Shown: positions 15,609 through 19,681 of the stretch, in pieces | Position numbering within the stretch: position 1 is the stretch's first letter | How the letters are laid out: every line of letters begins with the position of its first letter | Source of the DNA: Gemmatimonadota bacterium | GTDB taxonomy: Bacteria > Latescibacterota > UBA2968 > UBA8231 | Length of the DNA stretch: 19,681 nucleotides | Assembly (NCBI GenBank): GCA_018673255.1 | Contig: JABHDC010000278.1 | Location: 1 to 19,681 of the forward strand | Direction of reading: 5' to 3' | Notes under the pieces: model-generated | The model's database searches: none | What the model was told of the DNA's origin: nothing | Seen by the model: the letters and a program-made list of their open reading frames with translations, nothing else | Position numbers and translations under genes: made by a program

Positions 15609-16166
15609 TCAGGCTCCACCTTTCTCGACGATGATCTTACCCACCATCAGGTGGTGGCCAATGCCGCAGAATTCATTGCAGATGATGCGGAAGTCACCAG
15701 CCTCATTCGGTGTGATCCGCAGACCGTAGTCATAGCCGGGCACGACCTGGATATTGACATTGAGTGGAAAGAGACTGAACCCGTGGTTGAGGTCTGCCGA
15801 CGACAGGTGCAGAGTATAGTTGGCGCCCTCCTGCAGTTTCACCACCGGATACCACTGCCACATGCGACCCACCAGGTAGACATCACTGCCAGGGGGCGGC
15901 GCGACGACGGGAATACCCATCTCTTCACCCACCTTGTAGTCGGCGACGAACTGATTGACCCGTTCGGTGAAGGCCTCGGGTGTGACCTTGGCGCGGATAC
16001 CGGTGGGATTCTGTCCACCCTTGAGATGCCAGAAGGGCATCATCGCGAACAGGATCATACACCAGACAAAGGCGATGGTGACCCAGAGCTTCTCCTGCTT
16101 GTTTGCAGGTGTCCACCAGACACCTGGGGGAGAGAGAATCCCCGACTGCATACGTCCTACGGCCAT
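15609..16166 (-). CDS. Haem-copper oxidoreductase subunit II with CuA site
   Basis: Electron-entry subunit: one N-terminal span (about 28-46) and a periplasmic cupredoxin domain, 185 residues, as in B-type oxidases. The binuclear CuA site is complete: H128 (LNHGFSLF), C163, C167, H171 and M174 in CNEFCGIGHHLMVG, with E165 giving the backbone ligand. The aromatic patch GRMWQWYP (100-107) is where cytochrome c or another donor usually docks. A linker of about 45 residues (50-95), with many charges and a Pro-rich end, separates span and cupredoxin. AAGGGGG lies seven bases before the ATG at 16166. Flanked by a 50-residue membrane peptide upstream and the catalytic subunit two bases downstream. 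CuA means electrons come from a soluble periplasmic donor, for which the divergent dihaem cytochrome is a candidate. Confidence 0.93.
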   Translation of the reverse strand: MAVGRMQSGILSPPGVWWTPANKQEKLWVTIAFVWCMILFAMMPFWHLKGGQNPTGIRAKVTPEAFTERVNQFVADYKVGEEMGIPVVAPPPGSDVYLVGRMWQWYPVVKLQEGANYTLHLSSADLNHGFSLFPLNVNIQVVPGYDYGLRITPNEAGDFRIICNEFCGIGHHLMVGKIIVEKGGA

Positions 16167-16181
16167 CAGATACCCCCTTTC

Positions 16182-16334
16182 CTAGGGAAGAGTCGCCTGG
16201 GGCAGACTGGTGATTTCGATCATGCCCCAGATTGTGTAGAAGCCGAACATCGCGACCAGACCTGCAACTAGCAGCAGGATGGGTCGCTCGTAGAGTCGCT
16301 GTCCCAGGGGGATTTCTTCGCTCTCGTCTGTCAT
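16182..16334 (-). CDS. Small single-span membrane peptide, likely oxidase subunit (IIa/CcoQ-like)
   Basis: A 50-residue protein I translated from the minus strand, first gene of the haem-copper operon. An acidic N-terminus (MTDESEEIPLGQRLYERP) leads to one hydrophobic span (about 18-40, LLLVAGLVAMFGFYTIWGM) and a short tail ending SLPQATLP. GGAG with good spacing (GGAGAGACCG) precedes the ATG at 16334. The next gene starts 15 bases after the TAG. Size and position match tiny accessory helices of ba3 (subunit IIa) and cbb3 oxidases, though no sequence motif proves it. Confidence 0.7.
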   Translation of the reverse strand: MTDESEEIPLGQRLYERPILLLVAGLVAMFGFYTIWGMIEITSLPQATLP

Positions 16335-16383
16335 CGGTCTCTCCGTTTCAGGCCAAAAGTGAGCACAAGCACTATATTATCTT

Positions 16384-16412
16384 TTGATAAAAGGATCTCT
16401 TTATCCTTTTAT
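16384..16412 (+). promoter_or_regulatory. Possible promoter for the dihaem cytochrome gene
   Basis: TTGATA (16384-16389, five of six) and TTTTAT (16407-16412, four of six) lie 17 bp apart on the plus strand. The dyad described next covers nearly all of it, which would suit repression. On the minus strand a perfect TTGACA (16418-16413) and a TATAGT further on are present, but not at good spacing. Confidence 0.35.
16387..16412. promoter_or_regulatory. Dyad ATAAAAGGAT-N6-ATCCTTTTAT, candidate operator
   Basis: A perfect 10-bp inverted repeat with a six-base spacer in the 136-base divergent region between the haem-copper operon and the dihaem cytochrome. The AT-rich island stands out from GC-rich surroundings. 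Its 26-bp length and symmetry fit an operator for a dimeric regulator, such as an NO- or redox-sensing Rrf2 or FNR-family protein. It does not match the FNR box TTGAT-N4-ATCAA. No regulator gene is in the window. Confidence 0.6.
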
Positions 16413-16470
16413 TGTCAAGGGAAATATAGGATGAGAACGGCCCCGAGGGCCATGGGTAATGGAGAAAAGC

Positions 16471-17097
16471 ATGAAAAAAGCAATCATCGCGATCATCCTG
16501 CTGGGATGGGGACTAGGTGTGACCGCGGTCGAAGCGGCAGGAAATGCCGCCAATGGCAAGCCATTCTACGCGATCTGCCTTGCCTGTCACGGAGAGAATG
16601 GCGAAGGCAATCCAGCGATTCACTCACCGACGATCGGTGGCCAGGAGACGTGGTATGTCGAGAGACAGCTGAAGATGTTCAAGTCAGGCGTCCGTGGCAC
16701 CCATCCGAAGGACACCTATGGCGCGCAGATGCGCCCCATGTCGATGACCCTGCCGACGGATCAGGTGATTGCTGACGTCGCTGCATACGTGAATTCTCTT
16801 CAGCCCCCGGCGCCCAAGCCGACGGTTGAGGGAGATGCATCTGCCGCTGAAGCGGGTTTCGCGCTCTGTGCGCCATGCCACGGCCCCCGTGGCGAGGGGA
16901 ATGTGACCTTCAATGCGCCGCGTCTCATCGGGCAGCATGACTGGTATGTGGTGCAACAACTGGTGAATTTCCGCGAGGGGTACCGCGGCACCAAGCCGGA
17001 AGACACCTACGGCATGCAGATGCGCCCGATGGCGATGACCTTGATGGATGATGCTGCCGTCCGCAATATGGCAGCTTTCATCGCGGGTCTGAAGTGA
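16471..17097 (+). CDS. Dihaem c-type cytochrome (c4/c553-like)
   Basis: Periplasmic electron carrier with two class I cytochrome c domains arranged in tandem. From the ATG at 16471 it has 208 residues. Signal peptide about 1-23 (MKKAIIAIILLGWGLG, ending VEAAG). First haem motif C36-L-A-C39-H40, second C133-A-P-C136-H137. The two halves are clear internal repeats: GENGEGN/GPRGEGN, WYVERQLKMF/WYVVQQLVNF, and DTYGAQMRPMSMTL/DTYGMQMRPMAMTL. Met ligands are probably within these last repeats. An ATG at 16459 is also in frame, but GGAG six bases before 16471 favours the latter. Divergent from the haem-copper operon, it is a candidate donor to CuA or NirK. Confidence 0.92.
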   Translation: MKKAIIAIILLGWGLGVTAVEAAGNAANGKPFYAICLACHGENGEGNPAIHSPTIGGQETWYVERQLKMFKSGVRGTHPKDTYGAQMRPMSMTLPTDQVIADVAAYVNSLQPPAPKPTVEGDASAAEAGFALCAPCHGPRGEGNVTFNAPRLIGQHDWYVVQQLVNFREGYRGTKPEDTYGMQMRPMAMTLMDDAAVRNMAAFIAGLK

Positions 17098-17164
17098 GGT
17101 ATATTGTCCGCCAAAGGGACTAAGCCCGAGACGATCAACGTTCGAGGACAGGAATAGCAGACCG

Positions 17165-17392
17165 ATGCCGATCCGGGAATACCACTGCACCAAGTGCAGC
17201 CACGAATTCGAAGTGATTGAAGGGCCATCGACGCAGACGACGACCTGTGAGTCCTGCGGCGCGAAGAAGTTGGAGCGCATGCTCTCCGTCTTCGCCGCAC
17301 ACGGCTCAGCTTCAGGCGACAGCCCGTGTGATGATTTTGGCTGTGGGCCGGCGCAGTGTGCGACGGGCGCCTGCCCGATGATGCCCAACTGA
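17165..17392 (+). CDS. FmdB-family zinc ribbon protein
   Basis: A 75-residue protein with the FmdB-type regulatory ribbon: MPIREYHCTKCSHEFEV with C8/C11, then TCESCGAKKLERMLS with C28/C31. Such proteins are widespread and of poorly known function. The C-terminal 25 residues are Cys-rich (CDDFGCGPAQCATGACPM), with spacing C-x4-C-x4-C-x4-C, and might bind another metal. It lies 67 bases after the dihaem cytochrome gene on the same strand, so they may be co-transcribed. Confidence 0.88.
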   Translation: MPIREYHCTKCSHEFEVIEGPSTQTTTCESCGAKKLERMLSVFAAHGSASGDSPCDDFGCGPAQCATGACPMMPN

Positions 17393-17428
17393 AGAATTCC
17401 CAGAGCGCCTGTCCCATCCGCTGCTGCA

Positions 17429-17465
17429 CCGGCTTGGGCACTGCTGCACGCAGGACCCAAGCCGG
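17429..17465. terminator. Hairpin between converging genes
   Basis: A perfect 10-bp repeat CCGGCTTGGG / CCCAAGCCGG with a 17-base loop in the 174-base gap between fmdB-like and the large minus-strand gene. Two copies of CTGCTGCAC (17421-17429, 17441-17449) flank the left arm. Without a T-run on either side it may be a bidirectional terminator or simply an RNA hairpin. Nothing else was seen in the gap. Confidence 0.45.
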
Positions 17466-17566
17466 CATGCAGATCGCGGTGCTGTGTCCGGAAATTGACT
17501 GAAGAAGAAGTTCTCAGCCTGTGGAGAGGGCGTGGTCAGTGAGGTCGGCGGTCCGTGCCGAGGGTC

Positions 17567-19423
17567 TCAGGTGTCGTCGTTCTCTTCCCAGGGCATGGCG
17601 TAGGTCGGATCGTTGACATAACAATCCATCTTGAGATCCAGCCTTGTCACAGCACCGGGCGCCAGCACGACCTCCAGGCAACGGCCGGCGACGTCCTGCG
17701 TCTTCAGACCATCCGCATCCTGCCAGGAGGCGGTGATGAATCGGTGCTCGCCGTACGCGCCAGCCTGCACCAGCACCCGGGCCTCCTGCGAGGGATTCGT
17801 GTTCACCAGCTGCACGATGGTCTGATCGGCGGCCAATTTCTCAATCAGCGCTGCGACACCTCTGGGCATGCCCGGGCGACGGTGCTGGGCGTCGAAATAG
17901 CGCAGGCGCGCCACGAGCAACCCGCCATTGAAGCCCTGGAAGGGCGCACCCATCACCATCTGCCCCAGTCCGGCGGCCATCACCGGGTTCTGAGCGGTGA
18001 CGGTCTGACTGGCCCATTCGTGCTCGTAGTCTCCCTGCAGACGTTCAACGGCGCGCTGGATCTGGATGGCCGTCATATCCAGAATACGGTCAGGCCAGTC
18101 CGGATTGTCTCCCGCCAGCCAGCGCAGATGAGCTGGTTCATTCTCAACCAGCTTGTTCCCCGACAGGTCGTCCCACACGCGATTCCACTCGGCCGGACCA
18201 TCGGGGCGCCATTCTTCGGCCCCGGGTTCCGGGGCGTGAGGAGAATCTGCGTAGGCATAGGCGTGGGGGCCGTGGGCAGCGCCCGAGTGGAGGCGTTCGA
18301 GGCAGGTTCGATCTGATTCTGCCATCGACAGGTGCCACAGATGGCCCACGACGTACGGGTCGAGGGGCCGGAAATCATGCCACCCTGATGGGCCCATCTT
18401 GTAGGGAACCAGCAGATCGCCGTCGCGCTCGATGGCGCGGTCCAGCAGGTAATCGACCTGTGATCGATAGAAGGCGAGATACTTCGGATCCCGGGTGAGC
18501 AGCCAGCAACACTCGACGGCCGTGGAAAGGGCGTGAAACATCATCCATACGGAATAGCGCCCACTCCAGCCGAAGAAGCCTCCCCACCATTGCCCTTCAC
18601 GGGTCTCACCGATCCGACCCGAGCGTCCCACATTGTCGGGGATGATGCCGCCATTGAGTCGGGTGCGTTCGATCCATGCGTCGACGTATTCCAGGACCCA
18701 CTCGCGGCAGCGTGCGTCGCCGGTCAGGATGTGAGCGTGCGTGACGAGTCCGCAGATCGCCATGTTGATCGGTACGTCGCCCTGAATCACGACCTCGTCA
18801 TAGAGACGCTGCACCTCAGCGAGCCGTGTCTCATCCTGGTCCCAACCTGGTTCCAGATCGAGGACGGGATGCAGGGACGCGTGGCCATAGTTGAGCACAT
18901 AGGTCGCCCCGGAAGAGAAGGCGGGCCCATCACTGCCAGTGATGGGTGAACGGATCAGTCGATGCTGTTTGTCGTAGTTGTCGACCCCAGGGTCGTCGCC
19001 CGTGTAGAAGCGGGCGAAACGCAGGGCACGATCGGCATTCTCGGGAATGGATGGGTCGGCGAGGGCGAAATTCTGCAGACCCACGTAGCCCTCGCTCAGA
19101 TGCAGCATGTCGTAGCTGCGCACGAACTCCCGATCGACGGAGCCCTGGTGCTGGTAGGTCCACTGGCGCGTGATACCATTCCATGACTCCAAACTCCAGT
19201 CGAGAAGGCGCTCGTCGCCACCCATGCAGTAGGCCAGGGGCCAACTGGTGAAGGCTTCGTAGTCATCGTCAAGTTTGCCGTGGCGTCGCAGAGTGCCGCC
19301 GCGATGCACGTATCTGGCGCGAAACTCCTGAGCTGCGTCGCCCATCTGGTCAAGCAGTTGTCGCTGCTTGATGGCCCAACTCGGTGCGGGTGCCTTGGTG
19401 GTGACTGCGATCGATTTCATCAT
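17567..19423 (-). CDS. Large soluble protein, possibly alpha/alpha-barrel carbohydrate-acting enzyme
   Basis: I do not recognise a named gene. The 618 residues lack a signal peptide or spans. Many paired helices with aromatic and acidic turns (GKLDDDYEAFTSWPLAYCMGG near 49-69, SYDMLHLSEGYVGLQNF, INMAICGLVTHAHILTG, WWGGFFGWSGRYSVWMM, DPYVVGHLWHLS) are what an (alpha/alpha)6 barrel of the six-hairpin glycosidase type would show. The C-terminal 90 residues look beta-rich (QTIVQLVNTNPSQEARVLVQ; VLAPGAVTRLDLKMD), as in a beta-sandwich appended to such barrels. The ATG at 19423 follows the preceding stop by 12 bases, so both belong to one operon. Carbohydrate or polysaccharide handling is inference only. 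Confidence 0.6.
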   Translation of the reverse strand: MMKSIAVTTKAPAPSWAIKQRQLLDQMGDAAQEFRARYVHRGGTLRRHGKLDDDYEAFTSWPLAYCMGGDERLLDWSLESWNGITRQWTYQHQGSVDREFVRSYDMLHLSEGYVGLQNFALADPSIPENADRALRFARFYTGDDPGVDNYDKQHRLIRSPITGSDGPAFSSGATYVLNYGHASLHPVLDLEPGWDQDETRLAEVQRLYDEVVIQGDVPINMAICGLVTHAHILTGDARCREWVLEYVDAWIERTRLNGGIIPDNVGRSGRIGETREGQWWGGFFGWSGRYSVWMMFHALSTAVECCWLLTRDPKYLAFYRSQVDYLLDRAIERDGDLLVPYKMGPSGWHDFRPLDPYVVGHLWHLSMAESDRTCLERLHSGAAHGPHAYAYADSPHAPEPGAEEWRPDGPAEWNRVWDDLSGNKLVENEPAHLRWLAGDNPDWPDRILDMTAIQIQRAVERLQGDYEHEWASQTVTAQNPVMAAGLGQMVMGAPFQGFNGGLLVARLRYFDAQHRRPGMPRGVAALIEKLAADQTIVQLVNTNPSQEARVLVQAGAYGEHRFITASWQDADGLKTQDVAGRCLEVVLAPGAVTRLDLKMDCYVNDPTYAMPWEENDDT

Positions 19424-19435
19424 GCCCGTCTCTGA

Positions 19436-19681
19436 TTACGGCAGGAAAGGAAACAGCCGCGCCTTCGCATCCGCCGTGAGGGCAGCGCCGTATTCGCAGG
19501 TTTCAAAGGCCTCGGCGTAGCGCGTATTGTTGCCCTTCTCCACGCCATAGAGTGCAACGAGGCGGTCGCGATGTCGTTGGGCGACCTCGACCATCTGAGA
19601 CAGTCGCCAGTTGGCCAGGTATTCACGCCGGCCGGCTTCATCGTCAGGAACCTTGTCGAGTTCGTTTCGGTTGTAGGGCAA
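19436..19681 (-). CDS. Unrecognised protein, C-terminal part only
   Basis: The last 82 residues or so of a gene whose start lies outside the window; the first in-frame codon at the edge is TTG and is probably an internal Leu. Sequence: LPYNRNELDKVPDDEAGRR, an Arg/Glu-rich helical stretch, GVEKGNNTRYAEAFETCEYG, ending AKARLFPFLP. I see no diagnostic motif. A phytanoyl-CoA dioxygenase-like protein is a weak guess from the PYNRNE phrase. It is transcribed with the large protein 12 bases downstream. Confidence 0.6.
   Translation of the reverse strand: MPYNRNELDKVPDDEAGRREYLANWRLSQMVEVAQRHRDRLVALYGVEKGNNTRYAEAFETCEYGAALTADAKARLFPFLP

Noticed and set aside
17421..17449. CTGCTGCAC direct repeats as a CRISPR or mobile-element edge
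   Set aside because: Only two 9-bp copies 20 bases apart, no further units, no transposase or cas gene.
16684..17460. 258-codon minus-strand frame opposite the dihaem cytochrome and FmdB-like gene
   Set aside because: Both plus-strand genes have clear haem or zinc motifs; the antisense frame shows none and spans an intergenic hairpin.
17555..18316. 253-codon plus-strand frame inside the large minus-strand gene
   Set aside because: Composition typical of antisense frames, and the minus-strand reading frame is continuous for 618 residues.

Overview
The window looks like a piece of the chromosome of an uncultivated, moderately GC-rich Gram-negative bacterium. Support comes from an outer-membrane TolC-type protein, a lipoprotein, periplasmic copper and haem proteins and many Sec-type signal peptides. 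The mixture of denitrification genes with an enolase-superfamily enzyme and large unnamed proteins reminds me of Latescibacterota or other FCB-group genomes, but nothing here proves a phylum. No rRNA, tRNA, CRISPR array or insertion sequence was seen.

Layout. (1) Positions 1-3682, minus strand: a metallophosphoesterase, a small Cys-rich exported protein, a TolC-family outer-membrane protein and the start of an HlyD/CusB-type adaptor that leaves the window. The last three look like a heavy-metal RND efflux operon. (2) 3854-5469, plus: an unrecognised exported protein, then a Phd/YefM-VapC-type toxin-antitoxin pair with a clear sigma70-like promoter and a perfect palindrome at the start site. 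(3) 5575-7536, plus: a TIM-barrel protein and a mandelate racemase/muconate lactonizing-type enzyme, probably a small catabolic operon. (4) 7574-16334, minus: the centre of interest, a respiratory nitrogen-oxide block. In transcription order it holds a 50-residue membrane peptide, a CuA subunit II, a haem-copper subunit I, a strong hairpin terminator, a membrane-anchored SCO protein, a cytochrome b-ferredoxin-MvhD-like fusion, a class II NirK fused to cytochrome c, a NirV-like lipoprotein and a second SCO protein. (5) 16471-17392, plus: a dihaem c-type cytochrome, divergent from block 4 across a region with a perfect 10-bp dyad, then an FmdB-type zinc ribbon protein. (6) 17567-19681, minus: a large soluble protein that may be an alpha/alpha-barrel, and the C-terminal part of another gene.

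How they work together. NirK reduces nitrite to NO. The haem-copper oxidase-like enzyme has all six histidine ligands but carries Gln (Q239) where oxygen reductases have the cross-linked Tyr. Beside nirK this suggests a CuA-containing, B-family-derived NO reductase rather than an oxygen reductase. The two SCO proteins would load CuA and other copper centres. The dihaem cytochrome and the cytochrome b-ferredoxin fusion are candidates for electron delivery. The fusion and the Tyr-less oxidase are the least ordinary items in the window.
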